18,123 nt of DNA from Dethiothermospora halolimnae (GCF_037577855.1 NZ_JBAKFX010000064.1:1-18123), one strand, 5' to 3'. Counted from the first letter of the stretch, positions 5,756-14,116 are shown. The notes: generated by a model from the sequence alone, not told the origin. Numbers and translations are program-made.

Positions 5756-7150
5756 TTACTTGTTAGTAGGTAGTTTTATCGTTATCTTAGTACCTTTATT
5801 AACTTTACTTTCTATTTCTAATCTTCCACCATGAAGTTTTATTATCTCATCGCTTATAACAAGACCCAATCCATTTCCTGACTTCTTCCAAGGACCCTTA
5901 TAAAATTTTTCTTTAACTTTAGGTAAGTCTTTTTTTGATATTCCTATTCCTTCGTCTTCTACTTCTATAATAATAAACCTATCAAAGTATAATCTAACAT
6001 ATATATTTTTATCCTTATCAGTAAACTTTATTGCATTATCCAAAATATTTATAAAAACCTGCTTTAATCTATTTACATCCCCTAAAATTTCAGGTATATC
6101 GTCCCTTAGATTATAATTTAATTTAATCCCTTCTTTTTGTGCCCTTAACTTAAATATACATATAATGTCTTCTAGATTCTTTTTTATATTTAACTTTTCC
6201 CTACAAAGGGTTAGCCTTCCCTCTTCAATTCTTGAAAAGTCTAGTAACTCTTCAACCATATTTGTAAGCCTTTTTGTTTCCTTTATTATTATTTTAAGAC
6301 CTAACTCTGCCTCTTCCCTGTCCTTAAGTCCCCCTGTTAGTATAGTTTCACTCCATCCCTTTATGGCAGTAAGGGGAGTCCTAAGCTCATGGGATATAGA
6401 CGATATAAATTCGTTTTTCATATTTTGCACCTTAGATATTTCCCTTCCCATGAAATTTATTGTATCTGCGAGCTCTCCTATTTCATCTGTATATTTTTTA
6501 TCTATCCTTGCCGATAATCTTCCCTTTGCCATTTCCTTTGATACTTTAGTTATTTCATTTATTGGATTAATTATAGACCTACTAAATATGGTACTTAATA
6601 TTATCATTAAAACTATAATAATAGCCATAATAATAAGGGAAAGTAGAAACCATTTTTGAATAGCCCTATTGGCCCCCTCTAGGGATGTTACATATCTTAA
6701 AGCTCCATTTATATTGTCTCCCCAATATTTAAGGGGGGTAGAAACTGCCATTATTTCTTCCCCAGTATTATTATCCTTTCCCCTCCAACAGGAAGTTTTT
6801 CCATTTAGAGCATTAATATAATCAGTGGTTTTAACTTGTCCCTGCTTTATAAAACCACTTGTACTTAAAATTATATTTCCATTGGTATCTATAACCTGGA
6901 GCTCTGCGCTTTCTCTATAATCAAAATTGTTAAGAACCTGTTTTACACTATTTTCAAAACTATTTTCCACACTTCGTAGGTATTTATTGTAAAAACCCCC
7001 AGCAACAGTGGCCCTATTCATAAGATTTTCTTTTATATTGTCATAGTAATAATTTGATACCAAGTATAAAAACACACCCTCAATCAGTATCATAGCTATA
7101 AATATTATTATAATATAATTTCTAACCCACCTTTTTTTAATACCGGTCAA
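5756..7150 (-). CDS. Membrane sensor histidine kinase
   Basis: About 464 residues from a TTG start at 7148-7150 that lies 1 nt after the response-regulator stop and 6 nt after AAAGGGAG. A longer frame starting at 7228 would overlap the regulator by 77 nt and put an odd segment before the first helix, so it is not preferred. In order: membrane helix at about 10-31, an extracellular sensor of about 135 residues (Cache/PAS-like by pattern, with DTNGNIILSTSG), second helix at 167-188, HAMP, HisKA with SISHELRTPLTAIKG (phospho-accepting His near residue 254), and HATPase with the N-box (NILDNAIKF), DEGIGIS and GNGLGL. It resembles PhoR/WalK-type kinases. The partner is the response regulator upstream. 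Confidence 0.9.
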   Translation of the reverse strand: MTGIKKRWVRNYIIIIFIAMILIEGVFLYLVSNYYYDNIKENLMNRATVAGGFYNKYLRSVENSFENSVKQVLNNFDYRESAELQVIDTNGNIILSTSGFIKQGQVKTTDYINALNGKTSCWRGKDNNTGEEIMAVSTPLKYWGDNINGALRYVTSLEGANRAIQKWFLLSLIIMAIIIVLMIILSTIFSRSIINPINEITKVSKEMAKGRLSARIDKKYTDEIGELADTINFMGREISKVQNMKNEFISSISHELRTPLTAIKGWSETILTGGLKDREEAELGLKIIIKETKRLTNMVEELLDFSRIEEGRLTLCREKLNIKKNLEDIICIFKLRAQKEGIKLNYNLRDDIPEILGDVNRLKQVFINILDNAIKFTDKDKNIYVRLYFDRFIIIEVEDEGIGISKKDLPKVKEKFYKGPWKKSGNGLGLVISDEIIKLHGGRLEIESKVNKGTKITIKLPTNK

Positions 7151-7151
7151 A

Positions 7152-7841
7152 TTAATCTCCCTTTCTCCATCTATAACCATAGCCCCATACAGTATTAATA
7201 TATTTAGGGTGGGATGGATTATCTTCAATTTTCTGCCTTAATCTTCTTATGTTCACATCAACTGTTTTTTCATTTCCAAAATAGTTTTCCCCCCATACCT
7301 TATCTAATATCTCATTTCTACTTAATGCCTTATTTTCATTTTCTATAAAAAGGCTTATTATGGAGAACTCTATCTGTGTTAATTCTATTGGCTCTCCCCT
7401 TTTATATACTCTTCTAGCATGTATATCTACTTCAAAGGGACCTGATAATAGCTTATCTTTATTTTTATCATTCATTAAGTCCATTCTTCTAGATAGAGCA
7501 TCTATCCTTGCTATAAGCTCACTGGGGCTAAAGGGTTTTATAACATAATCATCTGCTCCAAGGGTTAACCCATTTATTTTATCAACTTCCTGAGCTTTAG
7601 CTGTTAACATTATTATTCCCATTCTTCTATCTCTTTGTCTTATTCTTTTACAAACCTCAAAACCATCTATCCCTGGAAGCATGACATCTAACAAAGCTAT
7701 ATCAATTTTATTGTCAACTATTACATCCAAAGCTTCTTCTCCAGTTTCCGCTTCTAATGCATTAAACCCATTTCTCTCTAAGTTTATAACAATAAATGTT
7801 CTTATGTCCTTCTCATCTTCTAAAACTAATATATTTTTCAT
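7152..7841 (-). CDS. OmpR/PhoB-family response regulator
   Basis: A 229-residue two-domain transcription regulator. The receiver domain has the acidic pocket (E8, D9), the phospho-acceptor D52 in LLDVMLPG, T80 and K102 (VIKPF). A linker at about 115-130 leads to a winged-helix DNA-binding domain with LTQIEFSIISLF, NEKTVDVNIRRLRQKI and the terminal wing INTVWGYGYRW. The ATG follows GAGGTGATAAA and is 12 nt after the stop of the second lipoprotein, so it is in one operon with the lipoproteins and the kinase. DNA targets are unknown; autoregulation of the operon is a reasonable guess. Confidence 0.93.
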   Translation of the reverse strand: MKNILVLEDEKDIRTFIVINLERNGFNALEAETGEEALDVIVDNKIDIALLDVMLPGIDGFEVCKRIRQRDRRMGIIMLTAKAQEVDKINGLTLGADDYVIKPFSPSELIARIDALSRRMDLMNDKNKDKLLSGPFEVDIHARRVYKRGEPIELTQIEFSIISLFIENENKALSRNEILDKVWGENYFGNEKTVDVNIRRLRQKIEDNPSHPKYINTVWGYGYRWRKGD

Positions 7842-7853
7842 TTTATCACCTCA

Positions 7854-9194
7854 CTATTCCATTAATCTAAAACTATCTTTTATTTCATCAAGGGTTAATT
7901 TCATATCATTTATCTCATCAGTATAATCATAATCTATTAAAGAAACCAAATATATTTTATTTAATTTTCTAGTTATTTCCATATATTTTTCCTTTTCATC
8001 TACACGTAATCTATTCCAAAAATCAACTTCATAAGAAACTATGGTTAATAAAGGGTAAGACTCTTCTTTGTTAACATAAGTAAAAGTTAAAGTGTCTTTG
8101 TTCCCACTCTTCCCTTTGTCTTGTGGACTTACCGTAATGTTCTTATCCCATTTATTTGGAAACTTAAAGTAATATTTTTCTGATATATTATGATAGCCTT
8201 CACTTTCAAAATTAAGCCCATCTAATCCATCCCAACTATGCCATGTTGTAATCCAAGGTATATATGCCATTGCTTTATTTTCGTAACCCTTAGGGACTCT
8301 AAGTAGAGCTATCTCTATTATTTTATCATTGTCTATATCTTGACTTTCAGTTCCATACGCCCTAAAGGTCTTTTCAACAATGCCCCTCTTTTTATCAAAA
8401 AACACATTATTAAGTTTCCCCTTTTCATATACAAGGAGTTCTGTTTCACTGGAATGGGCACCTATGCCACTATCAATAAATACTCCCATTTTATTTTCAC
8501 TGGCTTTTCCAACTTTAAGTCCATAATGTCCATTAACTGTTCCATCCATTTCTTCTTTACTTTCTACTACTAACCTATTATCCTTATAGGTATATAGTTC
8601 TGCCCAGGATTTTAAGTTTACTTTATCTAACTTTATTAACATAAGCTCCGATATATTATCACCATCTATATCCTCACATGCCATTTCTTCATATACATCC
8701 TTAAATATATCTTTCACATCTCCATCAATATATTGATATACATTAAGTCCTTTATTTATGTATTCTCCCGTATTCCACCCTATAATTATTTCTAAATTTT
8801 TATCCCCCGTTATATCTCTAAACAAAACTCTATCAAAATCATTTCCAACTCCCCTAATATTATTATTAATAGTCCAACTACCACTGTTATTGGTTAACAC
8901 CAATAACCTTAGGGGGTTTTCATCACTTTCTAATGTGTAAAATACTATAATTTCTTCATTTTTATCATTATCTAAGTCTATAGCCTTTATAGAGCCAGAG
9001 TCTTTCCCCATATCTACTGTGACTAATTTGGCCTTTGAACTTAAAGTGTCATCTATTATATTCTCAATTTTTGCCTCCCTAACTGACAATTTAGGAGGCC
9101 TCATGGAACTCTCTATTTCATTTTCTGATATACATCCAGTAATAGATATTACATTTATAATAATAATAACTAAATACTTTATTTTTTTATTCAT
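7854..9194 (-). CDS. FG-GAP/VCBS-like repeat lipoprotein, paralogue 2
   Basis: A 446-residue exported lipoprotein. The signal peptide has KK at residues 3-4, a long Ile-rich core and a lipobox ending ITGC (Cys21). Behind it is MRPPKLS, shared with the paralogue upstream. The middle carries at least four Asp-rich loops of the FG-GAP/integrin-like type: DLDNDKNEE, DITGDKNLE, DIDGDNISE and DIDNDKIIE, spaced as in a beta-propeller. The C-terminal domain (SEGYHN...YYFKFPNKWDKNIT...KIYLVS) is shared with the paralogue and not recognised. It is probably anchored on the outer face of the membrane. Position directly before the two-component genes suggests a link to the kinase sensor. The ATG follows AGGGGTATC. 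Confidence 0.82.
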   Translation of the reverse strand: MNKKIKYLVIIIINVISITGCISENEIESSMRPPKLSVREAKIENIIDDTLSSKAKLVTVDMGKDSGSIKAIDLDNDKNEEIIVFYTLESDENPLRLLVLTNNSGSWTINNNIRGVGNDFDRVLFRDITGDKNLEIIIGWNTGEYINKGLNVYQYIDGDVKDIFKDVYEEMACEDIDGDNISELMLIKLDKVNLKSWAELYTYKDNRLVVESKEEMDGTVNGHYGLKVGKASENKMGVFIDSGIGAHSSETELLVYEKGKLNNVFFDKKRGIVEKTFRAYGTESQDIDNDKIIEIALLRVPKGYENKAMAYIPWITTWHSWDGLDGLNFESEGYHNISEKYYFKFPNKWDKNITVSPQDKGKSGNKDTLTFTYVNKEESYPLLTIVSYEVDFWNRLRVDEKEKYMEITRKLNKIYLVSLIDYDYTDEINDMKLTLDEIKDSFRLME

Positions 9195-9286
9195 GATACC
9201 CCTACCTTCTATTTAACATATTAAGTTTATTATATTAATTAAATCTATAACTTTAGTTACAAAAGAATTACAATAGTAAAAAGGGG
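9195..9286 (-). promoter_or_regulatory. Gap between the two lipoprotein genes with a possible internal promoter
   Basis: A 92-nt gap with no terminator. On the minus strand TTGTAA and TATAGA stand 18 nt apart (about 9230-9260), and a TATAAT follows. This could give a second start for the paralogue 2-regulator-kinase part of the operon, but the fit is weak. Confidence 0.3.
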
Positions 9287-10609
9287 CTAATACAATATTT
9301 TTAAATTGTTTTTTATTTCATCAATTCCAATAACTTTATTCCTTATTTCTTTATTCTTATATTTCTTATTACTAAATGATACCAAGTAGATTTTATCCTT
9401 ACTCCTAGCAAGCTCCATATATCCTTCTTTTTTTTCTTTATTTAAGCTATTCCATGTTTCTACTTTAAAAGTGGTTATTGTAAAGATATGGTGGGCTTTA
9501 TTATTGTATAGATAACTAAATATTAACATATCCTTCTCTAAATTTTTATAGATATGGTTTAATGTTATATTATAATCCCACTTTTGTGGAAATTCAAAAT
9601 AGTATCCTTGATTTAGATTGTGATATCCTTCACTTTCAATGTCAAGACCTTCACTTCCATCCCAACTATACCAACTATAAATCCATGGAACTAAATTAAA
9701 GTCTTTACCTTCATAGCCCCGTGGTCTTCTAAGTTTAGGTATTTCAATAAACCCATCATCATCAATATCTTCGCTTAGACAATAATACTCTCTATAGGTT
9801 TTATCAACTATTCCTGTATTCTTATCATAAAAAACATTTTTCAATTTCCCTTTATCTACTACTAGTAGCTCCGTTATTGAAGCATATTCTAAGATGGAAC
9901 CATCTATAAATAGTCCTTTAGTATTGCTTTTTGGATTTCCTATAAGGATATTATAATACCCTATGACCCTTTTATCTAATTTCACCTCGTTTATAAGATT
10001 TATTTTATTACCATCTCCCCTATATAACTGTGCCCTTGGCCCCTTTAGTTTGTCTAGTTTTATCAAAACCAATTCTATAGCTCCATCATGATCTAAATTT
10101 TGGCATGCTATTTTCTCATAAGTATTATTAAATATATTGTTTATATTTTCTTTGCCATAGCTATATATGTTTATTACTTTATTGTTGTATTCACCCCCAT
10201 TATATGTGACTAATATTTCACTATTCCCATTGCCTGTTATATCTTTAAAATCTATCATATCAAAGTTATGACCTATTCCTTTTATAGTATTATCTTTATA
10301 CCAGCCATTATTTCTTCTAGATAATATTAAAATTCTAAGGGGATAGTCTTTATTTGTTTTATATAAAATAAATATTTCCTCTTTTCCATCCTTATCTAAG
10401 TCTTTAAAATTTACCGATGACATGTTATCTCCCTTTAATGGTGTTACTAATTCCCCTCCCCCTTCTAGTATATTATCTATTTCATTTTTCACTTTCTCCT
10501 CAGTAATAGATAATTTAGGAGGTCTCATGACATCATCAACGGAATTATTAACACCACAGCCCCCTAACAATACCATAAACACTGTAATAAAAAAAAGTTT
10601 TCTATACAT
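9287..10609 (-). CDS. FG-GAP/VCBS-like repeat lipoprotein, paralogue 1
   Basis: A 440-residue lipoprotein, first gene of the operon. The signal peptide MYRKLFFITVFMVLLGGC ends in a good lipobox (LGGC, Cys18) and is followed by VMRPPKLS. Asp-rich FG-GAP-like loops are seen at DLDKDGKEE, DITGNGNSE, NLDHDGAIE and DIDDDGFIE; the first and last are close to the Ca-binding DxDxDG form. The C-terminal domain repeats that of the next gene (SEGYHN, YYFEFPQKWDYNIT, KIYLVS), so the two are tandem duplicates that have diverged. The ATG is 4-5 nt after GAGGGG. No enzymatic residue set was recognised. A propeller-like binding protein for cell-wall material or peptide is possible but unproven. Confidence 0.82.
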   Translation of the reverse strand: MYRKLFFITVFMVLLGGCGVNNSVDDVMRPPKLSITEEKVKNEIDNILEGGGELVTPLKGDNMSSVNFKDLDKDGKEEIFILYKTNKDYPLRILILSRRNNGWYKDNTIKGIGHNFDMIDFKDITGNGNSEILVTYNGGEYNNKVINIYSYGKENINNIFNNTYEKIACQNLDHDGAIELVLIKLDKLKGPRAQLYRGDGNKINLINEVKLDKRVIGYYNILIGNPKSNTKGLFIDGSILEYASITELLVVDKGKLKNVFYDKNTGIVDKTYREYYCLSEDIDDDGFIEIPKLRRPRGYEGKDFNLVPWIYSWYSWDGSEGLDIESEGYHNLNQGYYFEFPQKWDYNITLNHIYKNLEKDMLIFSYLYNNKAHHIFTITTFKVETWNSLNKEKKEGYMELARSKDKIYLVSFSNKKYKNKEIRNKVIGIDEIKNNLKILY

Positions 10610-10661
10610 GTATACCCCTCTTCCATAATATATTGCCCCTTATTAATTTCCACTAATTTCT

Positions 10662-10690
10662 ATTATATAGGAAATGTTACTATAGTTAAA
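10662..10690 (-). promoter_or_regulatory. Candidate promoter of the lipoprotein/two-component operon
   Basis: Minus-strand -10 TATAAT (10662-10667), 17-nt spacer and -35 TTTAAC (10685-10690). The -10 is perfect; the -35 is 3/6. It lies about 50 nt before the first lipoprotein gene and just past the terminator of the que operon. Confidence 0.55.
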
Positions 10691-10693
10691 TTC

Positions 10694-10734
10694 AAAAAAT
10701 AATAAGGATATTTCATTGTCAAATCCTTACTATT
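10694..10734 (-). terminator. Rho-independent terminator after queC
   Basis: On the minus strand AATAGTAAGGAT pairs with ATCCTTATTATT (12 positions, one mismatch) around a 13-nt loop and is followed by TTTT. It closes the queD-queE-queC operon. Confidence 0.85.
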
Positions 10735-10763
10735 GTGATAATAAAATACCCCTAGCATAATAC

Positions 10764-11435
10764 TTAAGCCTTTTCTTTATTTTTTATAGATTTAATGTAT
10801 TCATCATATCCTTTCTTTCTTAATTTACATGCTGGACATCTCCCACATCCTTCTCCTATTATGCCATTATAACACGTTAATGTTTCATTTTTTATAATAT
10901 CAAACACACCCAAATCATCAGCTAATTTCCATGTATCTTTTTTATCTATCCACATAATGGGGGTATGTAATACAAAATCATAATCCATTGATAAATTGAG
11001 TGTTACATTCATAGACTTTATAAATACATCTCTACAATCTGGATATCCGCTATAATCACTTTGGGATACTCCTGTTATTATATGTTTTATCCCTTTCTGT
11101 TTAGCAAAAATAGCTACAAATGATATAAATAGCATATTCCTTCCATCAACAAATGAATTTGGTAAACCCCCTTTAGGAGTATCTTCGTCCACCTTCAAGT
11201 CAGCTCTAGTTAATGAATTAGGGGCAAGTTGATTTAATAGTCCCAGATTTAAAATGTGATGTTCTATATTATATTTATTACATATATCCTCTGCACATTT
11301 AAGCTCTAGTTTATGTTTTTGATTATAGTCAAAGGATATAGCTATTACTTCTCTAAACTTTTTTTTAGCCCAAAATAAACAGGTTGTGCTATCTTGACCA
11401 CCACTAAATATTACTATAGCTTTTTCATTTTTCAT
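10764..11435 (-). CDS. queC: 7-cyano-7-deazaguanine (preQ0) synthase QueC
   Basis: A 223-residue enzyme that turns 7-carboxy-7-deazaguanine into preQ0 using ATP and ammonia. The PP-loop SGGQDSTT is at residues 11-18. The C-terminal zinc site has four cysteines in CYNGIIGEGCGRCPACK. The family signature NSFVDGRNMLFISFVA is also present. The ATG at 11433-11435 is 6 nt after GAGGTG and 1 nt after the queE stop; an in-frame GTG nine bases earlier is too close to the ribosome binding site. Third gene of the que operon and followed by a terminator. Confidence 0.95.
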   Translation of the reverse strand: MKNEKAIVIFSGGQDSTTCLFWAKKKFREVIAISFDYNQKHKLELKCAEDICNKYNIEHHILNLGLLNQLAPNSLTRADLKVDEDTPKGGLPNSFVDGRNMLFISFVAIFAKQKGIKHIITGVSQSDYSGYPDCRDVFIKSMNVTLNLSMDYDFVLHTPIMWIDKKDTWKLADDLGVFDIIKNETLTCYNGIIGEGCGRCPACKLRKKGYDEYIKSIKNKEKA

Positions 11436-11436
11436 A

Positions 11437-12099
11437 TTATACACCTCTTCTTTCCTTATCCCATATTATCTTATGTAACTGAATATTTAAAGTAGTATTA
11501 TTAAGTTTATTATACTTCATAAATTCAACTATATCTCTAGGGTCAATTTCTTCAAATGTAGGACTTACATATACATTTGTTCTATTGACTAAATCAAACT
11601 CTTTTATTATATTTTTCATGGTATCTAAGTCAGATTCACAAGAAACAACAAACTTAATTACGTCCTCTTTTCTTATTTTTTTTAAATTCGAAATATCCAT
11701 TTTACTTTCTACTCTACTAGATGGTAGCTTATAGTCCATAGTTAAAGTCAACCTATTTAAATTAACAAAAGGACTTATATCAATACTACCATTTGTTTCT
11801 ATCTCTAATTGTAGTTTTTGATCTAGGAGTAGATATTTAACTAGGCCTAGTATATTATCCTGTATTAATGGTTCTCCACCAGTTAATGTAATATTATTAA
11901 CTCCCGTTTCCTTAATAAATCTGTATATCTCCATCTCAGTCATATTTTCATACTCTACATTTTCTTTGTTTGCCCATAGTGTATCACAGTAGCTACAGTT
12001 TAAGTTACATCCTTTAAACCTAATAAAAACTGATAACTGTCCAGATTTTTTACCTTCTCCATTTATGCTTACAAATCTTTCTACAATCCTATAGTTCAT
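11437..12099 (-). CDS. queE: 7-carboxy-7-deazaguanine synthase QueE (radical SAM)
   Basis: A 220-residue radical SAM enzyme that rearranges 6-carboxytetrahydropterin to 7-carboxy-7-deazaguanine. The cluster motif CNLNCSYC places cysteines at 31, 35 and 38 (CxxxCxxC), and GGEP at 74-77 binds S-adenosylmethionine. The N-terminal FVSINGEGKKSG substrate loop is typical of QueE. The ATG directly abuts the queD stop, with AGGTGAG inside the end of queD as ribosome binding site, so translation is coupled. Length is in the normal range. Confidence 0.95.
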   Translation of the reverse strand: MNYRIVERFVSINGEGKKSGQLSVFIRFKGCNLNCSYCDTLWANKENVEYENMTEMEIYRFIKETGVNNITLTGGEPLIQDNILGLVKYLLLDQKLQLEIETNGSIDISPFVNLNRLTLTMDYKLPSSRVESKMDISNLKKIRKEDVIKFVVSCESDLDTMKNIIKEFDLVNRTNVYVSPTFEEIDPRDIVEFMKYNKLNNTTLNIQLHKIIWDKERRGV

Positions 12100-12525
12100 C
12101 TACTCACCTGCTCTATACATTGCACAGTTATTTGGTGTTTCATATACCATAACTTCTTGAACTTCATATCCCCTAGCACTTACTAAATCATAAAATTTCT
12201 TTGCTAAATTTTCTGCAGTAGGTCTAAATTCCACAGTTATTATTTTAAATCCATCATCAACTAGATTATTATATGTTTCTTTTACCATAGTATCTTTTTC
12301 AATAATAAGAGCATGGTCATAGAAGTCAACTATCTCCCTAACATCCCTTTTAAACTTTGAAAAGTCTATAACCATCCCATAGCTCTCTCCATTGTCAATA
12401 AGGTCCTTTGACTTTATTGATACCTCAACCCGCCACCTATGTCCATGGATATTTTTACATTTTCCATTGTGATTGGCTAAAAAGTGGGCACTATCGAAAC
12501 TATGTTCAGTTTTTAATAAGTACAT
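12100..12525 (-). CDS. queD: 6-carboxy-5,6,7,8-tetrahydropterin synthase QueD
   Basis: A 141-residue enzyme converting 7,8-dihydroneopterin triphosphate to 6-carboxytetrahydropterin. Zinc ligands H14 (FDSAHF), H27 and H29 (NIHGH) and catalytic Cys23 (GKCKNIHGH) are present, as is the downstream DHALI histidine and FRPTAENLA. The ATG at 12523-12525 lies 3 nt after AAAGGGTGAT. An open frame continues upstream to 12588 but runs through a palindrome and the terminator loop of the next gene, so it is not used. First gene of queDEC; folE and queF are not in the window. Confidence 0.95.
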   Translation of the reverse strand: MYLLKTEHSFDSAHFLANHNGKCKNIHGHRWRVEVSIKSKDLIDNGESYGMVIDFSKFKRDVREIVDFYDHALIIEKDTMVKETYNNLVDDGFKIITVEFRPTAENLAKKFYDLVSARGYEVQEVMVYETPNNCAMYRAGE

Positions 12526-12562
12526 GGTATCACCCTTTTCTTTGATTTTTCTACATAAATAA

Positions 12563-12582
12563 ATGGGCATAATTATGCCCAT
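12563..12582 (-). repeat. Perfect 20-nt palindrome in the queD upstream region
   Basis: The core GGGCATAATTATGCCC is flanked by AT on each side, giving ten self-complementary bases per arm. It lies 38 nt before the queD ATG and just past the terminator of the gene upstream. No T-run follows it in the minus direction, so it looks more like a dimeric-repressor operator or an mRNA hairpin than a terminator. Confidence 0.7.
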
Positions 12583-12583
12583 A

Positions 12584-12607
12584 AACAAAAAACCACCTTA
12601 CGGTGGT
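12584..12607 (-). terminator. Rho-independent terminator after the double-cubane-like gene
   Basis: A compact 6-bp GC-containing stem ACCACC/GGTGGT with a 4-nt loop, followed on the minus strand by six T. It lies 14 nt after the stop codon at 12622. Confidence 0.9.
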
Positions 12608-12621
12608 ATGTTCCGTAGATT

Positions 12622-13770
12622 CTATAACATTTCTATAAAGGCGCTTATTCTAGTTTTTAACTGTCCTATATCATTTTGAGAATAGTCTGTTTCTATACTC
12701 ATATAGGGTATATTATTTTCTCCCTTAACTAATTCTTTTATTCTATAGCTCTCAACATTATATGTATGGCAGGCCTGTAGTATTACATCTATAACCCCAT
12801 CCACACTATATTCGTCTATAAGTTTTTTTAATAATCTTTCCCTAGCTATATTAGGACTCATACAGGAACACCCTATGTTTAAATATTTTTCCGCCATTGC
12901 ATCGATGGGAGATTTACTTTCATCTATCAAATCCTCTTTCTCCTTTACCCCACTACAATTTTCAAATGAAACAACTACTCCATTATCTTCTTCAATTATT
13001 TTTATAACCTTTTCAACGGCTCCTCCCATGGGACATCCCGTTATTAATATTCTTTTTCTTTTATCACTAACCCGTCTTTCTCCTTTATTGTATTCTCCTT
13101 TTATAGTACTTGTTATCCTTCTAAGATCTTCTATAGCCCTTTCTTTATTAAAGGTTGTTTTATTCTTATTTAATATAAGTTGTAATTCCTCTCCATATAG
13201 TGGAGGTGGAGTAAGTTTAGATAGACTATACAGCTCCTTTAGTGCCCTTCTTTCATCATTTCTTAATTTTATCATAGCCTTTATTTTATCTTCTGTAATT
13301 TCTATATCAAAGGCTTCTTCTAACTTATCCTTTAAGATTAATATCTCATTTTTCCACATATCTAAATCTTCCTTCGTATTATTGGTTTGGGGAAGTTTCA
13401 TTACATGCATAGGTTTTATTCTTCCTAGATATTCATACATCTTCTTCTTACCATCACAGGTTGTTTCTCCAACTATTAAATCAGAAAAAGAAAAGTATGG
13501 ACATTTATCAGTTATTGCATACCCATAGCTTGACTTTATTAGTGGACAAAGATTCCTTGGAAGATGTTTTTCTGCCTCCGATATTGTAGCATCATTTGTA
13601 CTGCAAAGAGATGCCGGTATTGCGTCTGCCCCAGCTATTAATTCCCATGGTGTAAATACACAGTATGTACCCACCACTTTTTTTCCCTTTTCTTTTAATT
13701 CCTTAACTTCTATAACACCATCTTTTATATGCTCATTTATATCCTCAAGTATATTATCTATTTTACCCAT
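12622..13770 (-). CDS. 2-hydroxyacyl-CoA dehydratase D-component family protein (HgdB/YjiM, double-cubane type)
   Basis: A 382-residue iron-sulfur protein of the BcrC/BadD/HgdB family. Family signatures seen are TYCVFTPWELIAGADAIPASLC (split here: Cys37 and Cys56), NLCPLIKSSYG (Cys75), GETTCDGKKKMYE (Cys105), ITGCPMGG (Cys246), FENCSG (Cys272), IGCSCMSP (Cys301, 303) and LQACHTYN (Cys334). The single-gene layout and length match the YjiM/double-cubane cluster proteins rather than a two-subunit dehydratase. Those proteins are reduced by an ATP-dependent activator (YjiL/HgdC type), which is not next to this gene. The reaction is unknown; reduction of small molecules at low potential is the family theme. 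The ATG follows AAAGGGAGTGA. It has its own promoter and terminator. Confidence 0.87.
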   Translation of the reverse strand: MGKIDNILEDINEHIKDGVIEVKELKEKGKKVVGTYCVFTPWELIAGADAIPASLCSTNDATISEAEKHLPRNLCPLIKSSYGYAITDKCPYFSFSDLIVGETTCDGKKKMYEYLGRIKPMHVMKLPQTNNTKEDLDMWKNEILILKDKLEEAFDIEITEDKIKAMIKLRNDERRALKELYSLSKLTPPPLYGEELQLILNKNKTTFNKERAIEDLRRITSTIKGEYNKGERRVSDKRKRILITGCPMGGAVEKVIKIIEEDNGVVVSFENCSGVKEKEDLIDESKSPIDAMAEKYLNIGCSCMSPNIARERLLKKLIDEYSVDGVIDVILQACHTYNVESYRIKELVKGENNIPYMSIETDYSQNDIGQLKTRISAFIEML

Positions 13771-13808
13771 ATTTTCACTCCCTTTATTTAAGTAAACACA
13801 CTAGTTTA

Positions 13809-13837
13809 GTTATACACCACTTTATTTTCCCCTTCAA
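13809..13837 (-). promoter_or_regulatory. Promoter of the double-cubane-like gene
   Basis: Minus-strand -35 TTGAAG (13832-13837), exactly 17-nt spacer, -10 TATAAC (13809-13814) with an upstream TG one base away (extended -10 style). It lies about 40 nt before the ATG at 13770. Confidence 0.7.
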
Positions 13838-13879
13838 ATAGGAGTTATCTATGGACTCAATGGTTATAATAAATTTTTT

Positions 13880-14116
13880 CTATCTTTTTAATATTTTTAT
13901 GGCATGTAAATCCTCTATCTTATCTGTTATATAACTATATGCATCTTCAATCCCTTGATTGTATATCTGTGGGGCTAATTCCTTAATAAAGAAATCTAAA
14001 ACCATAGTAGCAGCTAGATCCCCTAAATCTTCATCCCGTTCTTGAAAAAAATACCTTTTAATTTCTTTAATCATATTTTCTTTTCTATCATCCTTTATTT
14101 CAATCCTATTATCCAC
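13880..14116 (-). CDS. DUF2164 family small protein
   Basis: A 78-residue protein. The pattern IKRYFFQERDEDLGDLAA...LDFFIKELAPQIYNQGIEDAYSYI is that of DUF2164, a cytosolic family of unknown function. It starts at GTG (14114-14116) about 10 nt after GGGGAG; an in-frame stop closely upstream excludes a longer form. It is transcribed away from the staygreen homologue. No clear terminator follows it before the next promoter. Confidence 0.8.
   Translation of the reverse strand: MDNRIEIKDDRKENMIKEIKRYFFQERDEDLGDLAATMVLDFFIKELAPQIYNQGIEDAYSYITDKIEDLHAIKILKR

Noticed and set aside
6165..6659. Plus-strand open frame of 164 codons
   Set aside because: It is antisense to the kinase gene, whose domains are unmistakable; Ser/Ile-rich translation and lack of a ribosome binding site mark it as a shadow.
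7151..7228. Upstream extension of the sensor kinase
   Set aside because: It would overlap the response regulator by 77 nt and lacks a ribosome binding site, whereas TTG at 7150 has AAAGGGAG at the right distance.
12526..12588. Upstream extension of queD
   Set aside because: The 21 extra residues precede the conserved N-terminus and cover a palindrome; the internal ATG has a clear ribosome binding site.
12526..12600. preQ1 riboswitch before queDEC
   Set aside because: The short C-rich aptamer loop and the A-rich tail that ends in CTAA were not found in this short leader.
12875..13528. Plus-strand open frame of 217 codons
   Set aside because: It lies entirely opposite the double-cubane-like gene, which has conserved cysteine motifs, promoter and terminator; the antisense translation is low-complexity.
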